Shown: piece after piece, positions 42,693-51,747 of the stretch | Position numbering within the stretch: the stretch's first letter is position 1 | Layout of the letters: the number at the start of each line of letters is the position of its first letter | Source: an uncultured bacterium | GTDB lineage: Bacteria > Patescibacteriota > Minisyncoccia > Phycocordibacterales > UBA2100 | NCBI GenBank assembly: GCA_903854215.1 | Contig: CAINVT010000013.1 | Location: forward strand, 1-51,837 | DNA length: 51,837 nucleotides | Direction: 5' to 3' | The notes under the pieces: model-generated | Database searches by the model: none | Seen by the model: the letters and a program-made list of their open reading frames with translations, nothing else | What the model was told of the DNA's origin: nothing | Position numbers and translations under genes: made by a program

Positions 42693-43895
42693 ATGATACG
42701 TCTCAAGGACACTCGCTATCAGAACACCGCCTCGTTTCTCGATTCAGCGATCAACGTTGCTGAATATTACGGATTTGCACCGCTTGAATCCATCCCGCGT
42801 ATACCGCGCGAGATGAAGAAAAACAGCACAACGAATCCGAAAGATTCCGACATCGCATTCGCTCGTCGTGATGAACGCACACTGCCTTCAGCCGCGCGCA
42901 AATGTCTTGCGGCTATGCGCCCGGCACATGGCACACTGCTGGCATGGCGCACGATCGGCAACACAACAGGCATTCCCAGCACATCACTCGAACTCCATGT
43001 CATGGGCGCACCTTCGACGATCGCTGAAGCACTGCTCATCGTCGTTGCGAACACCATCGCGGCAGAAGCCGGCATCGCCGAGCGTGTTTTGTCGATCAAC
43101 AACATCGGCGCGCCAGATTCATGCGGCCGTTTCGTCCGCGATGTCGGCCTCTATCTCCGCAAACACATCGAATCGATCAGTCCGACACTTCGTCCTCGGG
43201 CCGCGGAGGATCCCTTGGGCACACTCGTACAATTGATAGAGCGCGGACATCCTGCCGTCTCACGTGCACCGCAAGCGATGGAATACCTTACCGAAGAAGA
43301 ACGTCACCGATTCTGGGAATTGCTCGAATATCTCGAAGTATTTGGACAACCGTACGAACTGAACGGACAAATTCTCGGCAGCCGTGACTGTTGGGCACAT
43401 TCTCTCTTCGATCTTTCGATGGTCGACAGTGAGACGGGCACCCCGGTACCGATCGCTTTTGGCGGTCGCTATGACCCCTTGGCCAGTCGCTTCGCACAAT
43501 CACCCATGTCTGCGGCAATGGTTTCGATCTCGGTCGAATCGCATGGTAAGTCAGAGCTCAGCAAACGACTCGTCCCGGCGGCACCTCTCATGTATTTTGC
43601 CTACCTCGGCACCGAAGCACGCCGCCGCACGCTTGGTGTCTTGGAGATGCTTCGTCGTGCATCGATCCCCGTTCATCAGGGGATGTGGTATGAACGCATC
43701 GGCGACCAAATGGCAGCCGCTCGTGACCTCGCAACTCCGTACATACTTATCATGGGCCACAAAGAGGCGATGGAAGGCACCGTCATCGTACGCGAAGTCG
43801 CAACCAATTCTCAAGAAGATGTTCCGATCTCCGACCTCACCACCTATCTCAAACGGCATCGTATCGCTCCGTGGCAGACAGCGGTGAGCGCTTAA
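42693..43895 (+). CDS. HisRS-like class II synthetase paralog
   Basis: 400 aa from ATG 42693 (a GTG two codons earlier is also possible). It has a class II synthetase-like core (GRYDPLASRF matches HisRS GGGRYD) and a C-terminal anticodon-binding-like domain (RRTLGVLEMLRRASIPVHQG to YILIMGHKEAMEGTVIVREV). The motif 3 arginine region GxGxERL reads MVSISVES, and the HisA motif (LDYYTGT) is not found. So it is probably not an active HisRS; HisZ-type ATP-phosphoribosyltransferase regulators look similar, but no his genes are nearby. Confidence 0.72.
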   Translation: MIRLKDTRYQNTASFLDSAINVAEYYGFAPLESIPRIPREMKKNSTTNPKDSDIAFARRDERTLPSAARKCLAAMRPAHGTLLAWRTIGNTTGIPSTSLELHVMGAPSTIAEALLIVVANTIAAEAGIAERVLSINNIGAPDSCGRFVRDVGLYLRKHIESISPTLRPRAAEDPLGTLVQLIERGHPAVSRAPQAMEYLTEEERHRFWELLEYLEVFGQPYELNGQILGSRDCWAHSLFDLSMVDSETGTPVPIAFGGRYDPLASRFAQSPMSAAMVSISVESHGKSELSKRLVPAAPLMYFAYLGTEARRRTLGVLEMLRRASIPVHQGMWYERIGDQMAAARDLATPYILIMGHKEAMEGTVIVREVATNSQEDVPISDLTTYLKRHRIAPWQTAVSA

Positions 43896-43928
43896 CGTAG
43901 AGAAATTGAAGGTATAAAATGGTCGAAT

Positions 43929-44426
43929 ATGAGCAACTTCGAACGCATCGGACCGCGAAACAGGGTAGAAAATATCGAGGCTGATGAAGTAAAGATCATC
44001 GAGGATTTTTGTACAGCGGTACAAGAAATGCCAGCTCGACAACAACTGGAAGCGATTCGAGATTTTCTTCGAAACAATTTACTCAACGCGATGAAGCCTG
44101 GAGCCAAAATTCCACCGGAAGTTATTAGTCGAGTATGGGACCAAAAGACTTTGAAAGCTGTTTCGACTATTCTTAGTGATAGGTATGGTGTCTGTCTAGA
44201 TTGGCATGTAGTCGGACAAGTCTTGCTCAACAAACTCGGTATAGAGACCCGCTTCCAAGTAGGTGCTGTGGAGGGCGGTCCGAAGCACACATATTTGGAT
44301 GTTAAAATTGACGGTATGTGGGAAATTTTTGACCCTTTTGCTGAGCAATATTTGGAGGATAGTGGCCAAAAAGGTACTCTATTTCAACCCGATTATTATC
44401 TAAATTCAAATGCCTACTTAACGTAG
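43929..44426 (+). CDS. transglutaminase-like cysteine protein
   Basis: 165 aa. The papain-like transglutaminase triad can be placed: Cys89 in YGVCLDWH, His120 in GPKHTYLDV, Asp135 in WEIFDPF. The spacing fits the Transglut_core family, whose bacterial members are mostly proteases or amidases. AT-rich compared with neighbours. TATAAA lies 10 nt before the ATG. The next gene follows after 14 nt and is probably its partner. Confidence 0.75.
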   Translation: MSNFERIGPRNRVENIEADEVKIIEDFCTAVQEMPARQQLEAIRDFLRNNLLNAMKPGAKIPPEVISRVWDQKTLKAVSTILSDRYGVCLDWHVVGQVLLNKLGIETRFQVGAVEGGPKHTYLDVKIDGMWEIFDPFAEQYLEDSGQKGTLFQPDYYLNSNAYLT

Positions 44427-44440
44427 CATTAAAAGTATCT

Positions 44441-44797
44441 ATGGTGGAAAAACTAGATTTGAATGCTCTGCGAAATGAGATGCGAAATAAGAAAAACGCC
44501 GAAGCTGTTTTGGAAAAAACAAGAGTCCAGGAGATTCAAGAGTCGACGGACAAAATTGCACATCTCGAAGAAATAACAAGCGGTCCAACAGAACGCGAAG
44601 TATTTCTTGCTAAAAGCTCAGATGAACAAGCGGCGATATTGGCGCAATTACACGAAGACCATCCTGAAACTAAGGCATCAGTTCCATCTGTAGAGGAGTA
44701 TGTGCGCTTCGCTTTTAGTAGACCTGATATGGCTAAAATCAGGCTTGTAGCAGCAAGGAACGAACTCGCGCAATTACTAAATGACTCGCAAGAATAA
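44441..44797 (+). CDS. hypothetical helical protein
   Basis: 118 aa, charged and helical throughout (NALRNEMRNKKNAEAVLEKT). Not recognised. It follows the transglutaminase-like gene and is equally AT-rich, so the pair probably arrived together. It might be a substrate or inhibitor of that protein (speculative). Confidence 0.6.
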   Translation: MVEKLDLNALRNEMRNKKNAEAVLEKTRVQEIQESTDKIAHLEEITSGPTEREVFLAKSSDEQAAILAQLHEDHPETKASVPSVEEYVRFAFSRPDMAKIRLVAARNELAQLLNDSQE

Positions 44798-44840
44798 TGA
44801 AACTTGCCTGCAATTGCAGCCTGTGTTACATTTCTGAGAC

Positions 44841-45152
44841 ATGATTAACGCAGAAGTACAGAAAAGCGGAAGCGAAAATGCGCTTTCAACTATTCGCAAA
44901 TTTAGCCGCCGCGTGCAGGGTACCGGTCTCATCAAGACTGTCCGTGCCAATCGTTACTATGTCCGCCCCGGCTCCAAGATCGTCAAAAAGAAGCGCGCGC
45001 TCAAGCTCATCAAACGCCGCGAGGAATACCGCCAGAATGTGAAGGAAGGTAAGATTATCGAGGCTCCGAAGCGCGGCAATTTCAATCGTGAACAAACGAC
45101 AACATCCTCTGGACCGGCACGGTTTGGCGAATCGACTCCAATCGCCCGCTAG
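44841..45152 (+). CDS. rpsU: 30S ribosomal protein S21-like
   Basis: 103 aa. Residues 10-60 match bS21 (ALSTIRKFSRRVQGTGLIKTV, then RPGSKIVKKKRALKLIKRRE): an Arg/Lys-rich helix pair that binds near the anti-Shine-Dalgarno region of 16S rRNA. About 40 residues longer than E. coli S21, with a polar Gly/Thr tail. TTGCCT, 17 nt, TACATT ends 8 nt before the ATG: leaderless. Confidence 0.85.
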   Translation: MINAEVQKSGSENALSTIRKFSRRVQGTGLIKTVRANRYYVRPGSKIVKKKRALKLIKRREEYRQNVKEGKIIEAPKRGNFNREQTTTSSGPARFGESTPIAR

Positions 45153-45156
45153 CTAA

Positions 45157-45558
45157 ATGATTGACATCAAGTGCACACTCCGTGCCGCCTGCCCGACTCT
45201 TACCCAAAGAGGCGGGCGGATTCCGTTTGCAGAAATCGCTCGATCGATCCTCGGCGCTTCATACGAACTTTCACTTGTTATCTGCGGCGACGCGCTCGCC
45301 CGTCGCATGAACATCGAGTATCGCCAAAAGTCGTATTTCCCCAATGTCCTTTCATTTCCTCTCACCAAAACAGAAGGTGAGATTTTTCTCAATATCCGCA
45401 AGGCGGAGCGTGAGGCGCATCAGGGTGCAATGCCAGTGCGAGAACGAATCGCATATCTTTTCGTACATGGCTGTTTCCATCTCAAGGGACTCGATCATAG
45501 CGATACGATGGAGCGCGAAGAGGTGCGCATTATGCGGAAATTCGGCCTCGGTTCTTAA
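45157..45558 (+). CDS. ybeY: endoribonuclease YbeY
   Basis: 133 aa. Zinc-binding signature HGCFHLKGLDHSD (HGxxHLxGxDH) near the C terminus and the family strand NVLSFPL. Metal-dependent RNase for 16S rRNA maturation and quality control. Starts 4 nt after the rpsU stop, so the two are co-transcribed. Confidence 0.95.
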   Translation: MIDIKCTLRAACPTLTQRGGRIPFAEIARSILGASYELSLVICGDALARRMNIEYRQKSYFPNVLSFPLTKTEGEIFLNIRKAEREAHQGAMPVRERIAYLFVHGCFHLKGLDHSDTMEREEVRIMRKFGLGS

Positions 45559-45571
45559 TCCAATAGTGCGA

Positions 45572-45719
45572 GCGTATCAGTCGCGATATGCCCGACGGGG
45601 TCTTTGCAGCGCGACCGGCGCGAAACGGAGGGATTTTTGATTCTGCAGAATCACGTCGCGTACTGTCCTTTTGACGCGACGAATTCCCGACCCCGTCGGG
45701 CATATCGCGACTGATACGC
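45572..45719 (+). repeat. long-arm inverted repeat with conserved core, copy A
   Basis: Perfect 31-bp arms (45572-45602 and 45689-45719; GCGTATCAGTCGCGATATGC...). The interior begins with the 39-nt core (45600-45638) shared with copy B at 38 of 39 positions, then hairpins ATTCTGCAGAAT and GTCGCG/CGCGAC. It fills the gap between ybeY and ftsA. Confidence 0.87.
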
Positions 45720-45805
45720 ATCGAGCTATCCACGGTATTTTTCTAGTGAAATACGGATGACTGCCGTACAATGGATACACTAAGCTCGCGATTTATCGCG
45801 GACGG

Positions 45806-46981
45806 ATGTATATGCAGAAGATTTACACCGGTATCGACATTGGAACGTACCACGTGAAAGTGGTCATTGCTGCTGCGCCGACAAGCTTCGATGTGCCGAT
45901 GCAGATACTCGGCACCGGTACCGCATCGAGCAAAGGCATGCGCCACGGCTACATCATCGACCAAGACGAAGCGACAAGGTCGATCCGTGAAGCGGTCGGA
46001 CGCGCATCAGCAGCCGCAAAAGTACAGGTAAAAAGTGCACGCGTGGCCGTAGGCGGCGTATCGCTCGATGAGATCCGTTCGACCGGTGATATTTCTCTGG
46101 CGCCGAGCGGTGGCATCGTGACCGAAACGATCCTCACCAAACTCAAGAACGAAAGTGAGAAACGTGCATCGGCAAAGCTTGCCAACCGCACGGTCATTCA
46201 TGTCATCCCGTTGGAATATCGGCTCGACGGCACGAAAGTACTCGGCAACCCCGAAGGTCTGCAGGGCACAAAACTTTCCGTCGATACGCTCATCATCGCC
46301 ATGCTCACGCAGCATCATGACGACCTGATCAGCGCAGTCGAAAAGGCGAATGTCGAAGTCGAAGATGTGATGGCGTCCCCGCTCGCGGCGAGTCTCGTCA
46401 CACTCACCAAAAGCCAAAAGACGGCCGGTGTCGTCTTGGCCAATATCGGCGCTGAAACACTCTCAATAATCGTATTCGACAACGATATCCCGATCTCCCT
46501 CAAGATGTTTCCGATCGGCTCGTCTGATATCACCAATTCGATCGCCCTCACCTTCCAAATTCCGCTTTCAGAAGCAGAGAGTCTCAAGCGCGGCGGTGTG
46601 ACCGGAAGTGATATTCCGCAAAAGAAAATGGAAGCAATCGTCACTGCACGCATCAAGGAAATGTTCGCGCTCATCGATGCGCATTTGAAAACGATCGCAC
46701 GTCAGCGTCTGCTGCCTGCAGGTATCGTCATCACGGGTGGTGGATCAGGCATCATGAATGCGAACGATATCGCGCGCGCGGTCTTACGGCTTCCTTCACA
46801 GATCGGGAACGTCGGTTTTATGACGAGGACTTCATCCGTCGACGCAACGTGGGCTGTCGCATACGGACTTTGTCGCTGGGCATACGCGCAAGATAATTCC
46901 GACTCCGGTCGCTCACTGAGCGACGTGCTCGAAAATGCATGGGATTCTCTCAAACGGATTGTACGTTCATTGCTTCCGTAA
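45806..46981 (+). CDS. ftsA: cell division protein FtsA
   Basis: 391 aa. Actin-like ATPase that ties FtsZ to the membrane. Phosphate 1 motif TGIDIGTYHVKVV, the 1C domain (SARVAVGGVSLDEI), phosphate 2 VVLANIGAETLSIIVF, adenosine motif ITGGGSGI, and a C-terminal amphipathic helix DSLKRIVRSLLP for membrane binding. An ATG two codons later (MQKIYTG) is the likelier start. TACAAT lies at 45777-45782. ftsZ follows. Confidence 0.95.
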   Translation: MYMQKIYTGIDIGTYHVKVVIAAAPTSFDVPMQILGTGTASSKGMRHGYIIDQDEATRSIREAVGRASAAAKVQVKSARVAVGGVSLDEIRSTGDISLAPSGGIVTETILTKLKNESEKRASAKLANRTVIHVIPLEYRLDGTKVLGNPEGLQGTKLSVDTLIIAMLTQHHDDLISAVEKANVEVEDVMASPLAASLVTLTKSQKTAGVVLANIGAETLSIIVFDNDIPISLKMFPIGSSDITNSIALTFQIPLSEAESLKRGGVTGSDIPQKKMEAIVTARIKEMFALIDAHLKTIARQRLLPAGIVITGGGSGIMNANDIARAVLRLPSQIGNVGFMTRTSSVDATWAVAYGLCRWAYAQDNSDSGRSLSDVLENAWDSLKRIVRSLLP

Positions 46982-47110
46982 TTTTTGTACCGTCCCCGTC
47001 CGCTGGATCAGGTTTTTATATACCGTCGCACGTTTTTCTCCTCTTTGACGCGATACGCAACCGCATTCATGTCAATTTTGATTTCTAAAAAATCTGCTAT
47101 CATGTGACCT

Positions 47111-48355
47111 ATGACAAAGCAGGTCAAACCCGACGTAGAATCGTTTGCCCGCATCCGAGTCGTTGGCGTTGGTGGCTCCGGGTGTAATGCAGTTAACCAC
47201 ATGGTCGATACCCACGTGCAAGGTGTCGATTTCATCGCGGTCAACACTGACGCGCAGGATCTCGCCAAGTGCAAAGCACGCAAGAAGATCCACATCGGCA
47301 AGACACTCACCCGCGGCCTCGGTGCCGGTATGAATCCCGACCTCGGCAAGCAAGCGGCAGAAGAAACCCGTGAAGAGATCCAAGAAGCGATCAAGGGTTC
47401 TGATATGGTCTTCATCACCTGCGGCATGGGCGGCGGCACCGGTACCGGTGCGGCACCCGTCGTTGCGAAGATTGCGCGCGAACTCGGTGCACTCACCGTG
47501 GGCGTGGTCACGCGCCCCTTCGTCTTCGAAGGTGCACAACGTGCTCGTCTCGCTGAAGCAGGGCTTGCCGAACTCCGCAAGGCAGTCGATGCGCTCATTA
47601 TGATTCCCAACGACAAGATTCTTGCCATCGTTTCGCGCGATACAGGCATCAAGAGCGCCTTCGCCATGTGTGATGACGTCTTGAAGCAAGCAGTCGAGGG
47701 GATTTCTGATCTCATCACGACGACCGGTATCATTAATGTCGACTTCGCTGACGTGCGGGCGATCATGCAAAATGCCGGCTCAGCACTCATGGGCATCGGC
47801 ATCGCGATCGGCGAGAAGCGCGCAGAGAACGCCGCGCGAGCCGCGATTAACTCGCCACTGTTGGACGTCTCGATTCATGGCGCTAAAGGTGTCTTGTTTT
47901 CAATTGCCGGGGGTGACGATCTCGGCATGCTTGAGATCCAGGATGCGGCCAATGTCATCACCGAAGCGATCGACCCCGATGCGAAGGTCATCTTCGGTGC
48001 AGTCACCGACGACACTCTCAAGAAAGGCCAGATACGTGTCACCGTTATCGCAACTGGATTTCCCGAAGGAGTCACACGTCCGCCATCAAATACGTCTACG
48101 ACACCGGCAAATGTATTCATAAGTTCACAGCGCGCCGCAGCTAAAAAAGATCAAGATGTCCCACCGGCAACCGTGCGCGTAGAACCAAAAAAGATCATCG
48201 ATACAGCTAGTGCTGACAAAATGGAAAAAGAAAAGCCGACATCGATCCTCAAAGATATTCATCACGAACCGATCCATGAGACCCCACCGATCGATACGAG
48301 TGGAGATGATGAGGACACGTGGGGTGGGCTTCCCTCTTTCTTGCGCCGCAAGTAA
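47111..48355 (+). CDS. ftsZ: cell division protein FtsZ
   Basis: 414 aa tubulin-like GTPase forming the Z ring. GTP-binding motifs [14 protein letters not shown], the signature [12 protein letters not shown], the T7 loop [11 protein letters not shown] with catalytic Asp, a variable linker (about 315-395) and a short C-terminal end ([12 protein letters not shown]) close to the usual FtsA-binding peptide. TATCAT (47098-47103, with an upstream TG) ends 7 nt before the ATG: leaderless. Confidence 0.97.
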   Translation: MTKQVKPDVESFARIRVVGVGGSGCNAVNHMVDTHVQGVDFIAVNTDAQDLAKCKARKKIHIGKTLTRGLGAGMNPDLGKQAAEETREEIQEAIKGSDMVFITCGMGGGTGTGAAPVVAKIARELGALTVGVVTRPFVFEGAQRARLAEAGLAELRKAVDALIMIPNDKILAIVSRDTGIKSAFAMCDDVLKQAVEGISDLITTTGIINVDFADVRAIMQNAGSALMGIGIAIGEKRAENAARAAINSPLLDVSIHGAKGVLFSIAGGDDLGMLEIQDAANVITEAIDPDAKVIFGAVTDDTLKKGQIRVTVIATGFPEGVTRPPSNTSTTPANVFISSQRAAAKKDQDVPPATVRVEPKKIIDTASADKMEKEKPTSILKDIHHEPIHETPPIDTSGDDEDTWGGLPSFLRRK

Positions 48356-48368
48356 CTTACAAGCGCAT

Positions 48369-48448
48369 AGCGGTAAGCGTTTAGCGTATAGTAGAATGCT
48401 CGTATGCCAGTTTATCAGTCTATTTCTAATCGCTAAACGCTAATCGCT
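48369..48448. repeat. TAGCGTTTAGCG inverted repeat
   Basis: Arms AGCGGTAAGCGTTTAGCG (48369-48386) and CGCTAAACGCTAATCGCT (48431-48448) pair at 16 of 18 positions around 44 nt. It occupies the whole ftsZ-trxB gap. Confidence 0.75.
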
Positions 48449-48456
48449 GCACCTGT

Positions 48457-49398
48457 ATGTATGATTTAGCTATCGTGGGCGGGGGCCCCGCAGGGGCCGC
48501 CGCAGCAGTCTACGCAGCACGTAAGCGTCTTAAGACCATCTTTATATCCGCCGAATGGGGCGGTCAAAGCACCGTCTCAACGGAAATTCAAAATTGGATC
48601 GGAACGTCGACGATCTCCGGTGCCGATCTTGCAAAAAGTCTTCAGAAGCATGTCGAAGCATACGCGGCTGATATCGTTACGATCGTTTCCCCGGTGTATG
48701 CCACATCCGTAACGACACACGATGACGCTGTCGAAATCACGACAAGCGCGGGCGAAATCTATCACGCAAAGACGTTGCTTATCGCAAGCGGTTCCAAACG
48801 TCGTAAACTCGACGTACCGGGTGCCGATACGTACGACCAAAAAGGTCTTACCTACTGTGCGACATGCGACGGACCGCTTTTCGATGGTCAAGACGTCGCG
48901 GTTGTTGGCGGTGGCAACGCAGCGATGGAGACCGTGCTGCAACTTCTTGCCTATTGCAAAAGCGTGACCTTGCTCAATCGATCAGAAATCTTGCGCGCCG
49001 ACGAAATAACGATCGCATCAGCATTGAAACACCCTCATTTTCATATCATCAAGAATGTGCGACCGACAGAGATTGTCGGTGAAAAATTCGTCACCGGTTT
49101 GCGATACAAAGATATTGTGACAAATGCGGAAACACTGTTGCCGGTCACCGGCGTTTTCGTTGAGATCGGGCTTTTGCCGAATACCGAGTGGTTGGGAACT
49201 GCCGTCGACCTATCGCCGAACAAGCATGTTGTCGTTGACGCCAAAACGCAACGCACCTCACACCGCAGAATCTGGGCGGCGGGCGATTGCACCGACGGTC
49301 TCTATCATCAAAACAACATCGCCGCAGGCGACGCTATCAAGGCGCTTGAAGATATCTATCTGGCACTTCGTCGTAATTCATCCACCTCCGAAGTCTGA
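48457..49398 (+). CDS. trxB: thioredoxin reductase-like flavoprotein
   Basis: 313 aa. FAD site DLAIVGGGPAGAAAAVYAAR, redox-active CATC in YCATCDGPLF, NAD(P)H site VAVVGGGNAAMET, and FAD-binding GDCTDGLYHQNNIAAGDA. It reduces thioredoxin or a similar small disulfide protein. Its stop codon TGA lies in the left palindrome of RAYT element 2, so the last residues (SEV) may have been created by that insertion. Confidence 0.94.
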   Translation: MYDLAIVGGGPAGAAAAVYAARKRLKTIFISAEWGGQSTVSTEIQNWIGTSTISGADLAKSLQKHVEAYAADIVTIVSPVYATSVTTHDDAVEITTSAGEIYHAKTLLIASGSKRRKLDVPGADTYDQKGLTYCATCDGPLFDGQDVAVVGGGNAAMETVLQLLAYCKSVTLLNRSEILRADEITIASALKHPHFHIIKNVRPTEIVGEKFVTGLRYKDIVTNAETLLPVTGVFVEIGLLPNTEWLGTAVDLSPNKHVVVDAKTQRTSHRRIWAAGDCTDGLYHQNNIAAGDAIKALEDIYLALRRNSSTSEV

Positions 49399-50147
49399 CT
49401 TCAAGTCAGACTTGATGGTATTAAAAAACCCGCATGGTCAGCCTTTCTATCCTGCCACGCACCCACCATGTCTTTGACATCGGACTTAAATTTTCTAGAA
49501 CTTTCATAGAGTGCGAAAAGCATATTGTCGGTTTCGGGCATGATGGGTGAGGACTGCCATCGCGCATATTCTCGCAGACTCGAATAGGGATATTCCAATG
49601 CCTGATCCCAACTCTGGTTGAACGATGCGACTGCGGCCGGAATACCACCTGGGAGAATTTCAAACACGTTTTTTCCCATCACGTACGCACTGACGTAGCG
49701 CAGATCTTCATCACTATCAATACTGCGTGCTTTGTAACTCCCCTGGAACAGCGAGCCCTGTTCGTTATGGAGCGCGTTAAAATATTTTGTCATGCTGCCG
49801 CAGAGTCGTTGCATAAATTTAGCGACGCCACCCTCGATCTCCTCCCGAAGAATCAGGTGAAAATGATTCGACATTAACGTCCAGGCGAGTACTTGTACTA
49901 TCGGCTCTCGTTTTTTCCAACTATTTTGCCAGCACAATTTCATCTCATGCCCGACAGATAATTCCCAGTCCCGCGAAGGCTGGGTCGAGTTGAGGTAAAA
50001 TAGATTTTCGATAAAACGTTGTTTCTCCCGTCCTGACGGAGCAATTACTACCCCGCGAGTCCCTCTCTGGATGACATGCAGATACGATCCGACAGTGTGT
50101 TTTTCTACGCGCATAAGGTAAGGCATAAGTCTAACTTCAAGTCAGAC
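49393..50147 (-). mobile_element. RAYT element 2 with flanking palindromes
   Basis: Transposase between GTCTGACTT-c-AAGTCAGAC (49393-49411) and GTCTAACTT-c-AAGTCAGAC (50129-50147). Both palindromes are followed by TTGATG on the plus strand, so they are direct repeats. The left one contains the stop codons of trxB and of the transposase. Confidence 0.83.
49401..50126 (-). CDS. REP-associated tyrosine transposase (Y1, HUH)
   Basis: 241 aa (an ATG at 50114, MRVEKHTVG, is also possible). Y1_Tnp signs: VGSYLHVIQRGTRGVVI, HUH motif in LMSNHFHLIL, catalytic Tyr in the helix DLRYVSAYVMGKN. Different subfamily from the copy at 40295: the two palindromes and protein ends are unlike each other. Apparently intact. 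Confidence 0.92.
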   Translation of the reverse strand: MPYLMRVEKHTVGSYLHVIQRGTRGVVIAPSGREKQRFIENLFYLNSTQPSRDWELSVGHEMKLCWQNSWKKREPIVQVLAWTLMSNHFHLILREEIEGGVAKFMQRLCGSMTKYFNALHNEQGSLFQGSYKARSIDSDEDLRYVSAYVMGKNVFEILPGGIPAAVASFNQSWDQALEYPYSSLREYARWQSSPIMPETDNMLFALYESSRKFKSDVKDMVGAWQDRKADHAGFLIPSSLT

Positions 50148-50154
50148 TTGATGA

Positions 50155-51261
50155 TTAAAAATCATCCGTGAGCGGTGAGCCGAGACCGGTCACGTAATCG
50201 TAGTGTGCGCGAGCAGTGCAGAGATAGCCGCAATCACCGTTCGATCCACTGGTGATATCGCGAAAATACAATTTGCTTTCACTTCCAGATTTGTCAGCAT
50301 ATAAATGTACAGGCGTGATCCCGCTTCCCAGTGCGGCAATGGCAGCCCACTGCGGCGCGCCGGCCGACGTACCGCCGACTTCTCGCCACACTCCGGCATG
50401 ATAGATCGGAAATCCCGATGCGGAGTCGGCATCATACGATACATCGGGAATCGCGCGCATACCCCCGGCCTTAGGAATCACATATGATGTCTGATAACTC
50501 GGTTCTCTTTCATACGTGGAAATACCACCACCCGATCCGGACCACGCAGTCTCTTTCGAAAAGGTGGCGTTTGAATTCAGTGCGATCGACGTGCCGCCGA
50601 CACCAATCACGTAGGGTGATGCCGCAGGCCACGATGCACCGGCACCATTATCGCCGGAAGATGCGAAAAAGAGTGCGTTCGAGACGCTTTTGAAATGCGA
50701 ATCGAGCGATGTCTCTTCGGGAAATTCCGCTCCACCCCAACTCATCGAGATCGCCACGACGCCCGGTAGAGACGCCGCATAATCAATCGCTTTCAGAAGA
50801 TTTGCACCGCCTTGAGTCGTTGCAGCCACGAACACGATCTTCGCCGATGGTGCGATTGCATGCGCCCATTCCACATCAAGCGACGTTTCGAGTGTCCATC
50901 CGCTGTTACTGCCCTCCTTCGTACTCATGAGATGCTTTGTAAAACAGCCGTTCGCCGTCGTACACGCGGGCAAATTGAAGGTCGTATCGAAGACTGCGAG
51001 ATCGGATTCGATCGTTGCATCGTTATAAGCTCCGACAATCACGATCGTCCCCTTTCCGCCGTTATTCGGCAAACCATAGATCTTTTTGATCTGCACCGGT
51101 GTGATACCGATCGGTACTTTTGATGTCGAATGCACATGTATAGGCGGTATTCCTCGAAAATCAGAGAAATGATACGCCGCCTGAGCGGTGAGCGGCACGC
51201 ACAAGAAGAACAACGCGATCACGAATACGCTCGCACCGATTCTCCGAATCAATGACCCCAT
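50155..51261 (-). CDS. S53 (sedolisin-like) serine peptidase
   Basis: 368 aa from ATG 51261, which opens a signal peptide (MGSLIRRIGASVFVIALFFL to AQA). Catalytic Glu and Asp in LETSLDVEW (ExxxD), SSGDNGAG for the oxyanion Asp region, and the nucleophile in GGTSAGAPQW, with the usual end DYVTGLGSP. The large pro-domain of typical sedolisins is missing: the mature domain starts soon after the signal. An exported acid-type peptidase. TATACG lies about 10 nt before the ATG. Confidence 0.9.
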   Translation of the reverse strand: MGSLIRRIGASVFVIALFFLCVPLTAQAAYHFSDFRGIPPIHVHSTSKVPIGITPVQIKKIYGLPNNGGKGTIVIVGAYNDATIESDLAVFDTTFNLPACTTANGCFTKHLMSTKEGSNSGWTLETSLDVEWAHAIAPSAKIVFVAATTQGGANLLKAIDYAASLPGVVAISMSWGGAEFPEETSLDSHFKSVSNALFFASSGDNGAGASWPAASPYVIGVGGTSIALNSNATFSKETAWSGSGGGISTYEREPSYQTSYVIPKAGGMRAIPDVSYDADSASGFPIYHAGVWREVGGTSAGAPQWAAIAALGSGITPVHLYADKSGSESKLYFRDITSGSNGDCGYLCTARAHYDYVTGLGSPLTDDF

Positions 51262-51313
51262 ATCCGAGCATCGTATATCGCGTACAATCACGTTTAATCA
51301 CTTATCCCCCGAA

Positions 51314-51341
51314 GTTACCAAGCTCTGAGCTTTGTAGTTTT
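51314..51341. repeat. half copy of the CTCTGAGCTTTGTA repeat
   Basis: 28 nt identical to 39672-39699, with the other arm absent. Located between the S53 gene and the coiled-coil gene. Confidence 0.85.
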
Positions 51342-51357
51342 CACCATATGCATTCAT

Positions 51358-51385
51358 TTGTGGATCGTGACAGCCGGTATATAAT
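51358..51385 (+). promoter_or_regulatory. promoter for 51392 gene (leaderless)
   Basis: TTGTGG, 16 nt, TATAAT; 6 nt to the ATG. Confidence 0.72.
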
Positions 51386-51391
51386 TTCCTC

Positions 51392-51646
51392 ATGACAAAG
51401 AAGACGACGCTTAATGAACTCGGTTCGATGCTCGAACACGTCGTCAAACACATGGCGACAAAAGAAGATCTTGCTGAGTTACGTACAGAACTGAAAGGTG
51501 ATATTACCAACGTCAGTGGGCAGATCATTACGCTTCAGACTCAAGTCAACTCGATCGAAAGCGATATCCGCGGCATGAAGCATTCAAAATTAGAGTTTCG
51601 CGTCGCTGATCTGGAAGAAAAAGTCTTCGGAAAAGTTCGCGACTAG
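51392..51646 (+). CDS. coiled-coil hypothetical protein
   Basis: 84 aa. Heptad pattern through most of its length (DLAELRTELKGDITNVSGQI), no membrane segment. Small proteins of this kind are common in CPR genomes; function unknown. A strong palindrome follows the gene. Confidence 0.75.
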   Translation: MTKKTTLNELGSMLEHVVKHMATKEDLAELRTELKGDITNVSGQIITLQTQVNSIESDIRGMKHSKLEFRVADLEEKVFGKVRD

Positions 51647-51670
51647 AAATCCCCTGGACACCATCAAGCA

Positions 51671-51692
51671 CGAGCCACCCTAGGGTGGCTCG
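51671..51692 (+). terminator. palindromic hairpin
   Basis: CGAGCCACCC-TA-GGGTGGCTCG, a perfect 10-bp stem after the coiled-coil gene. The T run (CACTTTT) is 5 nt away, so termination is likely but not ideal. Confidence 0.65.
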
Positions 51693-51747
51693 TACGGCAC
51701 TTTTCACGCCAAGTATTTTCCACTACCAGAATGGAACCGAAATGAAT

